From an uncultured Oscillospiraceae bacterium (lineage in GTDB: Bacteria > Bacillota_A > Clostridia > Oscillospirales > Oscillospiraceae), in contig CALXDE010000131.1 of NCBI GenBank assembly GCA_944386965.1, positions 1 through 16,470 of the forward strand: a stretch of DNA of 16,470 nt, read 5' to 3'. Made by a program: the position numbers and the translations under genes. Shown one piece after another: positions 6,354 to 12,961 of the stretch. The stretch's first letter is position 1. Each line of letters opens with the position of its first letter. The notes beneath the pieces are model-generated. The model made no database searches. It saw nothing but the letters and a program-made list of their open reading frames with translations, and was not told where the DNA came from.

Positions 6354-7535
6354 ATGTTTGAAACAGCAAAACGCATGGAGATGCTGCCCTTCTCCGGCAT
6401 CCGCGTGATGATGGAGCGGGCCAACAAGATGCAACGGGAGGGCGCGGACATCATCCACATGGAGATCGGCCGCCCGGACTTCGACACCCCGGAGGTCATC
6501 AAGGACGCCCTGTATGAGAGCGTCCGCAAAGGGAATGTATTTTACACCTCCAACTACGGCACCAACGAGCTGCGGAAGGCCATCTGCGACAAGCTCCAGC
6601 GGGACAACGGCATCACCTACGTCCCCGACGAGATCCTGGTGACCATCGGTGTGGGCGAGGGCACCTATGCCGCCGTAGCCGCCTTTCTCAATGAGGGGGA
6701 CGAGGTCCTGGTGCCTGACCCTGTTTGGCTGAACTATATCCACGTGCCCAACTTCTTCGGGGCAAAGCCGGTCACCTATCAGCTGCGGGAGGAGAATGAC
6801 TACCAGCTGGATCTGGCCGAGATCGAGAGCCTCATCACCCCCAGGACCAAGATGCTGGTGATGAACACCCCCAGCAACCCCACCGGCGCAGTGCAGTCCC
6901 GGGAAACGCTGGAGAAGCTGGCCAAGATCGTGGAGAAGCACAACCTGATTGTGGTTTCCGATGAGATCTACGAAAAGCTGGTTTACGGCGGCGCCAAACA
7001 TGTGAGCTTCGCCTCCCTGCCCGGCATGAAGGCGCGGACCATCACCCTCAACGGCTTCTCCAAGTGCTACTCCATGACCGGCTGGCGCCTGGGCTACGCG
7101 GCGGCTCCGGTGGAGTTCATCCAGGCCATGGTCCGGGTCCATCAGTACATCAACACCTGCGCCTCCTCCTTTGTCCAGGAGGCCGGCGTCACCGCCCTGG
7201 AAAAGGGCGAGCCGGATGTACAGCGCATGGTAGCCGAGTACCAGCGGCGCCGGGACTATGCCGTCAGCGCCATCAACAGCATCGAGGGCATCAGCTGCAA
7301 GAACCCGGAGGGCGCGTTCTATATCTTCGTCAACATCAAATCCCTGGGCCGCTCCTCCCGGGAGGTCGCCGACTACCTGCTGGACCACGCCCACATCGCC
7401 ACAGTTCCCGGCTCCGCCTTCGGTCCCAGCGGCGAAGGCTACATCCGCCTCTCCTATGCCTGCAGCTATGAGCGCATCGTGGAGGCCATGGAGCGGCTGA
7501 AAAAGGCGGTGGCGGAACTGCGCGGCCAGCGGTAA
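6354..7535 (+). CDS. PLP-dependent class I/II aminotransferase (aspartate aminotransferase family), 393 aa
   Basis: ATG 6354 follows GGGAGG (6339-6344). The length and motifs fit fold-type I aminotransferases of the aspartate/aromatic group. Visible motifs are the SNPTG loop (174-178), D203-E-I-Y206 (Asp pairs with the PLP ring nitrogen), the Schiff-base lysine in GFSK237CYSMTGWRLGY, and the carboxylate-binding Arg365 in GYIRLSYA. The enzyme should be cytosolic and move an amino group between an amino acid and a 2-oxo acid. Motifs alone do not fix the substrate. The neighbouring 5-oxoprolinase genes and the shared operator motif suggest glutamate or a substituted glutamate as donor, which is inference. 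The gene is monocistronic and convergent with the LysR gene, with only 5 nt between their stop codons and no terminator hairpin in between. Confidence 0.9.
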   Translation: MFETAKRMEMLPFSGIRVMMERANKMQREGADIIHMEIGRPDFDTPEVIKDALYESVRKGNVFYTSNYGTNELRKAICDKLQRDNGITYVPDEILVTIGVGEGTYAAVAAFLNEGDEVLVPDPVWLNYIHVPNFFGAKPVTYQLREENDYQLDLAEIESLITPRTKMLVMNTPSNPTGAVQSRETLEKLAKIVEKHNLIVVSDEIYEKLVYGGAKHVSFASLPGMKARTITLNGFSKCYSMTGWRLGYAAAPVEFIQAMVRVHQYINTCASSFVQEAGVTALEKGEPDVQRMVAEYQRRRDYAVSAINSIEGISCKNPEGAFYIFVNIKSLGRSSREVADYLLDHAHIATVPGSAFGPSGEGYIRLSYACSYERIVEAMERLKKAVAELRGQR

Positions 7536-7540
7536 TCTCC

Positions 7541-8461
7541 CTATTCCTGCCGCCAGACCTGTCCCACCGGAATGTCGAACCGGAGGGAGGCCAGGTATTC
7601 GTCCAGCTTCTCCTCAAAATAGGCCAGCGCTTTCTGGCTGGTAGGCAGGGGCGCCCGGTGGGTAATCTTGTAGCAGCAGCGGTCCGGCGGCGGGTTTTTC
7701 AGCCGGCTGACGTACACGGGCCGTCTGCGGCTGAGCGCCGCCACCACGGACTCCGGCGCCACCAGCCAGTATTGGTCATCGTCCCACAGCTCTCCGATCA
7801 GGGTGATGATATCGGTGCTGAAATGGGGGCGGGCGTAGTTGGTCAGCCACTGGTCGTGCCAGAGCTGATAGGGGTCGTCCCACTTCAGGAACAGCTCCTT
7901 GGCCGGGTCCAGCTCGTCGGTGTGGACCAGCGCCTTTCCCACCGCCGGATGCCGGGATTGCACCAGATAGAATTTTTCTTGGAACACCAAACGGGATATG
8001 ATATTTTTATAGTAGAGATCGTAGAAGACGAAGGCCACGTCGATGTCGTGGTTGTCCAGGATGCCGTACAGCTCCGAGGAGTGGTGGGTCTGAATGTTGA
8101 GATCCAGCGCGGCGTCCTGCCGGAGGAGCGCCCGATAGAAGGGCGCCAGCAGCGCTACGTTGACGCTGTCGGTACACCCGATATTCAGCAGCATCCGATC
8201 TCGGTTGCGCTGCAGCAGCTTGGTTTCCTTCCACAGGGAGATCATCCGCTCGGCGATGGGGACGAAGTCCGTCCCCTCCGGCGTCAGCTCGATCTGCTTG
8301 AACCCCTTGCTGCGCAGAATCAGCGGATAGTTCAGCTCCTGCTCCAGGGCCTTGAGCCGTTGGCTGACCGTGGGCTGGGAGAGGAACAGGGCATCCGCCG
8401 TCTTGGTGATACTCTTGGTCCGAACAATGATCAGGAACATTTCTACATCGGAAAGATTCAT
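7541..8461 (-). CDS. LysR-type transcriptional regulator, 306 aa
   Basis: The N-terminal winged helix-turn-helix is typical of the family: residues about 18-42 include SITKTADALFLSQPTVSQR followed by LKALEQEL, then the wing region ending LTPEG (59-63). The remaining 240 residues match the two-lobed effector-binding domain in length. It begins at ATG 8461 with GAGGGA about 6 nt upstream. It is divergently transcribed from the RraA-like/pxpBCA operon, the usual arrangement for a LysR regulator and its target. Its own predicted promoter overlaps the palindrome at 8484-8506, which would allow autorepression. The effector is unknown; an intermediate of the adjacent pathway (5-oxoproline, glutamate or a 2-oxo acid) is the natural guess. 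Confidence 0.92.
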   Translation of the reverse strand: MNLSDVEMFLIIVRTKSITKTADALFLSQPTVSQRLKALEQELNYPLILRSKGFKQIELTPEGTDFVPIAERMISLWKETKLLQRNRDRMLLNIGCTDSVNVALLAPFYRALLRQDAALDLNIQTHHSSELYGILDNHDIDVAFVFYDLYYKNIISRLVFQEKFYLVQSRHPAVGKALVHTDELDPAKELFLKWDDPYQLWHDQWLTNYARPHFSTDIITLIGELWDDDQYWLVAPESVVAALSRRRPVYVSRLKNPPPDRCCYKITHRAPLPTSQKALAYFEEKLDEYLASLRFDIPVGQVWRQE

Positions 8462-8483
8462 GGCAATCCCTCGATTTATTGGA

Positions 8484-8511
8484 TTTTATGATAATGTATC
8501 ATAAAATGATA
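8484..8511. promoter_or_regulatory. LysR-type operator between the regulator gene and the pxp operon
   Basis: TTTTATGATA (8484-8493) and TATCATAAAA (8497-8506) form a perfect inverted repeat with 10-bp arms around ATG. A third half-site ATGATA follows at 8506-8511, so half-sites start at 8488, 8497 and 8506, a regular 9-nt step. Dyads of this shape (T-N11-A type) in a divergent promoter are typical binding sites of LysR regulators. The assignment to the neighbouring regulator is inference. Confidence 0.65.
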
Positions 8512-8521
8512 AGATTTACAA
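8493..8521 (-). promoter_or_regulatory. putative promoter of the LysR gene
   Basis: On the minus strand TTGTAA (8516-8521) and TACATT (8493-8498) are separated by 17 nt, each matching consensus at 4 of 6 positions. The -10 lies in the centre of the operator palindrome. For the opposite direction the promoter is less clear: TGaTAAGAT at 8507-8515 could be an extended -10 for the pxp operon. Confidence 0.4.
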
Positions 8522-8581
8522 CCGATCACTTGCAGGCATTTCCATCAAACCGCACACAAAAAACAGAAAGAAGGTTCCATT

Positions 8582-9262
8582 ATGGCAATTGGTTGCAGAA
8601 TTCGCAGAGATTTTGAGCGTCCCGATCCCAAGCTGGTGGAGGCGTTCCGGGGTCTGCCGGTGGCCAACATCGACGACTGCATGGGGCGGCTCGCGTCTGT
8701 GGACGCGGGGCTGAAAAACGTGAACCACTCCCCCCTGCTGGGCGTGGCGTTCACCGTCCGCTGCCCGGCGGGTGACAACCTGATGTTCCACAAGGCCCTG
8801 GATCTGGCCAAGCCCGGCGATATTCTGGTCATCGCCGCCGGCGGCAGCATGAGCCGCTCCCTGTGCGGCGATATCATGTCCACCTATGCCAAGAGCCGCG
8901 GCATTGCCGGGTTTGTGGTGGACGGCTGCATCCGGGATCTGGAGGAGCTGTCCGCCTACACGGACTTCCCCGTCTTCGCCCGGGGCGCCACGCCCAACGG
9001 CCCCTACAAGAACGGCCCCGGCGAGATCAACTTCCCGGTATCTGTGGGTGGACAGGTCATCTGCCCGGGTGATATTCTGGTGGGTGACCGGGACAGTCTC
9101 CTGGTCATCAAGCCCCAGGAGGCGGAGGCTCTGGCCGCTGAGGCCTGGGCCGTCCACAAGAAGGAGGAGGGCCAGATTGCCGGCATTCTCTCCGGCAAGG
9201 GCTTCCCCCGTCCCTTTGTGGACGCCACGCTGGAGCAGCTTGGTGTGGAATACGTAGACTAA
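8582..9262 (+). CDS. RraA-fold protein, likely 4-hydroxy-2-oxo-acid aldolase / oxaloacetate decarboxylase type, 226 aa
   Basis: ATG 8582 follows AAGAAGG at 7-nt spacing. The sequence matches the RraA-like superfamily throughout: VANIDDCMGRL (27-37), the glycine-rich AAGGSMSRSLCGDIMS loop (85-100), and GFVVDGCIRD (110-119), whose D114, R118 and D119 correspond to the metal- and substrate-binding D-G-x-x-R-D signature. Members include the RNase E inhibitor RraA, but Clostridia lack a typical RNase E of the kind RraA inhibits. HMG/CHA aldolases of this fold cleave 4-hydroxy-4-methyl- or 4-carboxy-4-hydroxy-2-oxo acids to pyruvate and also decarboxylate oxaloacetate with Mg2+ or Mn2+. A metabolic enzyme is therefore more likely here. 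It heads the operon with pxpB (21-nt gap), suggesting a shared substrate chain. The exact substrate is not decided by sequence. Confidence 0.82.
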   Translation: MAIGCRIRRDFERPDPKLVEAFRGLPVANIDDCMGRLASVDAGLKNVNHSPLLGVAFTVRCPAGDNLMFHKALDLAKPGDILVIAAGGSMSRSLCGDIMSTYAKSRGIAGFVVDGCIRDLEELSAYTDFPVFARGATPNGPYKNGPGEINFPVSVGGQVICPGDILVGDRDSLLVIKPQEAEALAAEAWAVHKKEEGQIAGILSGKGFPRPFVDATLEQLGVEYVD

Positions 9263-9283
9263 CCGTTTGGAGGCAGGTGCCGC

Positions 9284-10012
9284 ATGAGTGAGATGACGTT
9301 CCGCTTCGCCGGCGATCAGGCGCTCCTGGTGGAGTTTGAAAATGAAATCAGCATCCCCGTCAATCAGAAGGTGCGCTCCCTGAAAGTGGCGCTGGAGCGG
9401 GAGAAGCTGGATGGTCTGGGGGAACTGGTGCCGGCCTACCGCTCCCTGCTGATCCACTATGACCCGCTGGTGATCCCTTATCGAAAACTGATGGAGAAGG
9501 TTGAACAATTGGGAGATCACCTGGGCAATGTGGAGCTGCCCCCGGCCATCGTAACGGAGGTCCCGGTGTGCTATGAGGGGGAGTACGCCGCGGATATCCA
9601 GGAGATCGCGCAGATCGAGAAGAAGAGTGTGGAGGAGATCATCCGCATCCACAGCCAGAGCGACTACTTCATCTACATGCTGGGCTTCGCCCCCGGCCAT
9701 CCCTACGGCGCCCGGATGGAGAACCCTTTCTCCTTCAAGCGGCGGGAGACTCCCCGGGTGAAAATTCCAGGCGGCAGCATTGTGGTGCAGCTGGGACTGA
9801 GCGACATCATCCCCTTTGAGCAGCCCTGCGGATGGAATATCATCGGCACCACGCCGGTCCTGGCCTATGACAGCCGGCGGGAGAACCCCTTCCTCCTCCA
9901 GTCCGGGCAGTGGCTGCGCCATATCCCCATCTCCCAGGCGGAGTTCCGCGCCATCCAGGCGCAGGTGGAGGCGGGGACCTATGTGTGCCGGACGTATCAG
10001 AAGGAGGTGTGA
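9284..10012 (+). CDS. pxpB: 5-oxoprolinase subunit B (KipI/PxpB family), 242 aa
   Basis: ATG 9284 follows GGAGG (9269-9273). This is an AHS1/KipI-type cyclophilin-fold subunit: start FRFAGDQALLVEF, mid-region RIHSQSDYFIYMLGFAPGHPY (H123 and the GFAPG loop at 134-138), and PRVKIPGG (157-163) leading to GWNIIGTTP. PxpB works with PxpC and PxpA to hydrolyse 5-oxo-L-proline to L-glutamate with ATP; B and C resemble the two halves of allophanate hydrolase/urea-amidolyase-type carboxyltransferases. Two usual stretches differ: GFAPGFxYL reads GFAPGHPYG, and the common GGQTGIYP loop reads QLGLSDIIPF. This may mark a clostridial subgroup or an altered substrate. The order B-C-A is the same as in Escherichia coli ybgJKL. 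A homologous B. subtilis protein, KipI, inhibits a sporulation kinase, but the full BCA set here argues for the enzyme. Confidence 0.88.
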   Translation: MSEMTFRFAGDQALLVEFENEISIPVNQKVRSLKVALEREKLDGLGELVPAYRSLLIHYDPLVIPYRKLMEKVEQLGDHLGNVELPPAIVTEVPVCYEGEYAADIQEIAQIEKKSVEEIIRIHSQSDYFIYMLGFAPGHPYGARMENPFSFKRRETPRVKIPGGSIVVQLGLSDIIPFEQPCGWNIIGTTPVLAYDSRRENPFLLQSGQWLRHIPISQAEFRAIQAQVEAGTYVCRTYQKEV

Positions 10013-10015
10013 GGA

Positions 10016-11032
10016 ATGGGAATCAGCGTGGAAAACGGCGGCGTGCTGACCACCGTTCAGGACGGCGGCCGCTTCGGCTATGAGCAGTATGGTCTGTCCA
10101 CCTCCGGTCCCATGGACCAGCGCGCCTTCGCGCTGGCAAACGTCCTGGTGGGCAACGACCCCAATGAGGCGGCCCTGGAAATCACCATCCTCGGACCCAC
10201 CCTGCGCTTTACAGAGCCGGCGGTGATCGCGGTCACCGGCGCCGACCTGTCCCTGCGCGTCAACGGCGAGAGCGCGGACACCTACCGGGCGCTGGCGGTG
10301 AAGGCGGGAGATACCGTCTCCTTTGGCGCGCCGGTCAGCGGATGCCGGGCCTATCTGGCGGTCGCCGGCGGCTTGGACGTGCCGGCGCTGCTGGGCAGCC
10401 GCTCCACCCTGACGAAGTTCCACATCGGCGGCTATCAGGGCCGCCGTCTGGAGAAAGGGGACACCCTGGCGCTGCGCCGCTGTGTCTCCACCCTGCCCAA
10501 CATGGCGCTGCGCCGCCTGGAGGTCCCCCGCCCCGCCGGTTCCCCCCGGACCGTCCGGGTCATTCTGGGGCCCCAGGATGACCGCTTCACGGACCAGGGG
10601 ATCAGGGACTTCCTGGGCGGAATCTACACCGTGGGCAAGGACTTTGACCGCATGGGCTACCGGCTGGAGGGCCCCGCGGTGGCCCACAAGACCGACGGCA
10701 ACATCATCTCCGACGGTATCGCCATCGGCTCCATCCAGGTCCCCTCAGACGGACACCCCATCGTTATGATGGCGGATCACCAGACCGTGGGGGGCTACAC
10801 CAAGATCGCCACGGTCATCACCGTGGACCTGCCGGTGATCGGCCAGAGCAAGGCCGGCGACCAGCTCCGCTTTGAGAAGATCTCCGTGGACGAGGCCCAG
10901 CGGCTCTACGCCGCCTGGCGGGAGGAGCTGGCCTCCCTCCGCCGGAAGCTGGAGGCTCCGGAACCGGCGGAGCGGACCTACCGGGTGCGGGTAAACGGCC
11001 TGACATTTGATATTCAGGTGGAAGAATGCTGA
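10016..11032 (+). CDS. pxpC: 5-oxoprolinase subunit C (KipA/PxpC, biotin-dependent carboxyltransferase-like family), 338 aa
   Basis: ATG 10016 lies 3 nt after the pxpB stop, and AAGGAGGTG (10001-10009) in the end of pxpB serves as its ribosome binding site. The AHS2/KipA family is evident from GGVLTTVQDGGRFGYEQYG (8-26), SGPMDQRAFALAN (30-42), LEITILGPTLRF (54-65), the AYLAVAGGLDVPALLGSRST region (112-131) and the C-terminal DGIAIGSIQVPSDGHPI with MADHQTVGGY (233-261). It should pair with PxpB as the ATP-using half of 5-oxoprolinase in the cytoplasm. The last 18 residues, TYRVRVNGLTFDIQVEEC, resemble the first strands of a biotin-carboxyl-carrier domain, but no biotin site follows. The same family also occurs in urea amidolyase next to such a domain. 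Confidence 0.9.
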   Translation: MGISVENGGVLTTVQDGGRFGYEQYGLSTSGPMDQRAFALANVLVGNDPNEAALEITILGPTLRFTEPAVIAVTGADLSLRVNGESADTYRALAVKAGDTVSFGAPVSGCRAYLAVAGGLDVPALLGSRSTLTKFHIGGYQGRRLEKGDTLALRRCVSTLPNMALRRLEVPRPAGSPRTVRVILGPQDDRFTDQGIRDFLGGIYTVGKDFDRMGYRLEGPAVAHKTDGNIISDGIAIGSIQVPSDGHPIVMMADHQTVGGYTKIATVITVDLPVIGQSKAGDQLRFEKISVDEAQRLYAAWREELASLRRKLEAPEPAERTYRVRVNGLTFDIQVEEC

Positions 11033-11046
11033 AGGAGGAAGAGCAA

Positions 11047-11808
11047 ATGGCTTATCAAATCGACTTGAACAGCGATATGGGCGAGAGCTTCGGCGCCTAT
11101 AAGATCGGCGGCGATGAGGAAATCATCCAGTATGTCACCTCCGCCAACGTGGCCTGCGGCTTCCACGCCGGGGACCCCATGGTCATGGACGCCACGGTGA
11201 AGGCCGCCGCGGCCCGAGGCGTGGCGGTGGGCGCCCATCCGGGCTACCCGGATCTGCTGGGCTTTGGCCGGCGGAAGATGGTGCTCAAGCCCATTGAGGT
11301 AAAAAACTACATGAAGTACCAGATCGGCGCCCTCCAGGCCTTCCTTGCTGGGCACGGGATGAAGCTCCAGCATGTGGCGCCCCACGGCGCGCTGGGCAAT
11401 CTCTGCCAGTATGACCGGGAGGTATCCCGGGCCATTTGCGAGGCCGTGTGCGAGATCGACAAGAGCATCATGATCTACTACTGCGCCGGCGCCGTGCTGG
11501 GAGAGGAAGCGGAAAATCTGGGACTGGTGGCCAAGAGCGAGATCTTCGCCGACCGGGCCTATATGGACGATCTCTCCCTGGTGCCCCGCTCCATGGAGGG
11601 CTCCATGATCACCGATGAGAACATCGCCATTGCGCGGTGCGTCCGCATGGTGAAGGAGGGAAAGGTGACCTCCATCAACGGCAAGGACCTGGACATCAAG
11701 GGGGACACCCTCTGCGTCCACGGCGACGGCCCCAAGGCGCTGGCCTTCGTACAGAAGATCCGGGAGGTCTTTGCCCAGGAGGGCATCGAGATCCGCAACT
11801 TCCAGTAA
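11047..11808 (+). CDS. pxpA: 5-oxoprolinase subunit A (LamB/YcsF family), 253 aa
   Basis: The start at ATG 11047 is chosen because AAGGAGG (11032-11038) lies 8 nt upstream and the protein then opens with the family's usual MAYQIDLNSDMGESFG. An earlier in-frame ATG at 11026 overlaps pxpC and lacks a good site. Length matches the family (about 250). Motifs in order: DLNSDMGESFG (6-16), SANVACGFHAGDP (32-44), VGAHPGYPDLLGFGRR (61-76), HVAPHGALGN (109-118), EIFADRAYMDD (165-175), LVPRS (178-182) and TLCVHGDGP (221-229). The many Asp and His residues are those expected of this metal-dependent TIM-barrel-like subunit. The usual PHGALYN reads PHGALGN here. With PxpB and PxpC it opens the lactam of 5-oxoproline. 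It is the last gene of the operon, followed by a textbook terminator. Confidence 0.92.
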   Translation: MAYQIDLNSDMGESFGAYKIGGDEEIIQYVTSANVACGFHAGDPMVMDATVKAAAARGVAVGAHPGYPDLLGFGRRKMVLKPIEVKNYMKYQIGALQAFLAGHGMKLQHVAPHGALGNLCQYDREVSRAICEAVCEIDKSIMIYYCAGAVLGEEAENLGLVAKSEIFADRAYMDDLSLVPRSMEGSMITDENIAIARCVRMVKEGKVTSINGKDLDIKGDTLCVHGDGPKALAFVQKIREVFAQEGIEIRNFQ

Positions 11809-11828
11809 ATCCGTCCCACGCCTGACCA

Positions 11829-11865
11829 GGGGACCGGAGGAGATTCCTCCGGTCCCCGATTTTTT
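11829..11865 (+). terminator. intrinsic terminator of the RraA-like/pxpBCA operon
   Basis: GGGGACCGGAGGA (11829-11841) pairs perfectly with TCCTCCGGTCCCC (11845-11857) around a 3-nt loop, and is followed by GA and six T residues (11860-11865). It lies 20 nt after the pxpA stop codon. Confidence 0.92.
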
Positions 11866-11928
11866 ATCCCCGCAAATCTTTCCTCGCCGTTTTTCCGCTC
11901 CGGAAAGGCGGCCGAAGGTCTAAAACAG

Positions 11929-11969
11929 GCCGCCGGCCGGCATCCCGTTTCGGGATGCCGGCCGGCGGC
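11929..11969 (-). terminator. terminator of the liv/aldolase/kinase operon, probably bidirectional
   Basis: A perfect 19-bp stem (11929-11947 with 11951-11969) encloses a TTT loop. On the minus strand it is followed by CTGTTTTAG, 29 nt after the stop codon of the kinase gene; on + it is followed by TTTTG. Together with the hairpin at 11829-11865 it insulates two convergent operons. Confidence 0.85.
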
Positions 11970-11998
11970 TTTTGAGAAAGGGGTAGACATGTATGCGT

Positions 11999-12940
11999 TC
12001 ACACAGAGCGCAGGAGCGCCTGCACCTGCTCCTTGCTCCGAACACCGTTGGTGGAACCGGGAGCGCCCACGGAGATGGCGGCGGTGGCGTTGGCAAAGCG
12101 GGCGGCCTCCGGGAAGGTGAGGCCATCCAGCAGGGCCGCGACAAAGCCGGCCGCGAAGTTGTCTCCCGCGCCGATGGTATCCACCGGGTGGTCGTTCAAA
12201 AAGGCGGGCAGAAGCTGCTCCATCTCTCCGTCGCGGATATAGCAGCCCTCTTTTCCGTTTTTGATGAGCACATGCTTGACGCCCGCGTCCAGCAGAACCT
12301 GGGACATGCTGTGGTAGGTGGACTGGGAAGTCAGGAACTCCGCCTCCTCGAAGTTGGCGAAGAAATAGTCCACATGCCGCAGGGCCGACCGGATGGCATC
12401 GATCTTTTCACCGGTGCGGCTTCGCATCATGTCGGCACAGACAATGAGCCCGGCCGCCTGCGCCGCGGAAAAGACCTTGGTCAGTCCCGCGTCGTCAAAT
12501 TTGGGCATGATGAAGATGCTGGAGAACACCATCGCCTTGGCGCCGGCGAAGTCCGCGGGATTCACATGGTCGGCGCAGAACGAAAAGGTGCTGCTGCTTT
12601 TGCTGACCACAAAGCCCCGCTCCCCATCCGCGCGGACCAGGCCCACGCTCAGGGGTGTGTCGATCTCACTGCTGCGGACGATGGAAGAGGTGTCCACGCC
12701 GTTTTCCTGGCAATTGCGGATCAGAAAATCCCCCAGCATGTCACTGCCCAGCAGGGTGATGAGCTTCACCCGCTTGCCCAGGCGGGAAAGGATGGTGGAC
12801 ACGTTGGTACCGCTCCCGCCTACCTGGGGGATGATGCGGTCGATGGGATAGGAGTCGTAGGAAAAAATCTCGGGGCCAACCGGGTGGAGCGGCACATCTA
12901 CCGCGGAGTTGCCCACACAAATGACATCAAAATCAGCCAT
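11999..12940 (-). CDS. PfkB-family carbohydrate kinase, 313 aa
   Basis: ATG 12940 follows AGGAGG at 5-6 nt. The ribokinase/PfkB fold is shown by the N-terminal substrate motif GGSGTNVSTILSRLG (41-55) and the C-terminal signature D254-T-I-GAGDNFAAGF (D260 is the catalytic base, GAGD the anion hole). Family enzymes phosphorylate sugars, sugar phosphates, nucleosides or deoxy-keto-sugar acids with ATP in the cytoplasm. The substrate cannot be read from motifs. It lies 21 nt after a class II aldolase gene, a pair seen in tagatose, inositol (IolC/IolJ-like) and fructose-1-phosphate routes, so a kinase that primes the aldolase substrate is the likeliest role. It is the last gene of the operon that begins with the Liv-type transporter. 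Confidence 0.9.
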   Translation of the reverse strand: MADFDVICVGNSAVDVPLHPVGPEIFSYDSYPIDRIIPQVGGSGTNVSTILSRLGKRVKLITLLGSDMLGDFLIRNCQENGVDTSSIVRSSEIDTPLSVGLVRADGERGFVVSKSSSTFSFCADHVNPADFAGAKAMVFSSIFIMPKFDDAGLTKVFSAAQAAGLIVCADMMRSRTGEKIDAIRSALRHVDYFFANFEEAEFLTSQSTYHSMSQVLLDAGVKHVLIKNGKEGCYIRDGEMEQLLPAFLNDHPVDTIGAGDNFAAGFVAALLDGLTFPEAARFANATAAISVGAPGSTNGVRSKEQVQALLRSV

Positions 12941-12961
12941 GATGTCCTCCTGTTGTCGGAA

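Noticed and set aside
8582..9262. Naming the RraA-like gene as a regulator of RNase E
   Set aside because: The host appears to be a Firmicute, where that partner is not typical, and the gene sits in a metabolic operon. An aldolase or decarboxylase role is more likely.
8516..10687. Long minus-strand frame (723 codons) opposite the RraA-like, pxpB and pxpC genes
   Set aside because: It is a codon-bias shadow spanning three well-recognised + strand genes, with low-complexity composition and no motif.
11026..11046. Earlier in-frame ATG for pxpA
   Set aside because: It would overlap pxpC and place the strong AAGGAGG site inside the gene. The family's usual N-terminus starts at 11047.
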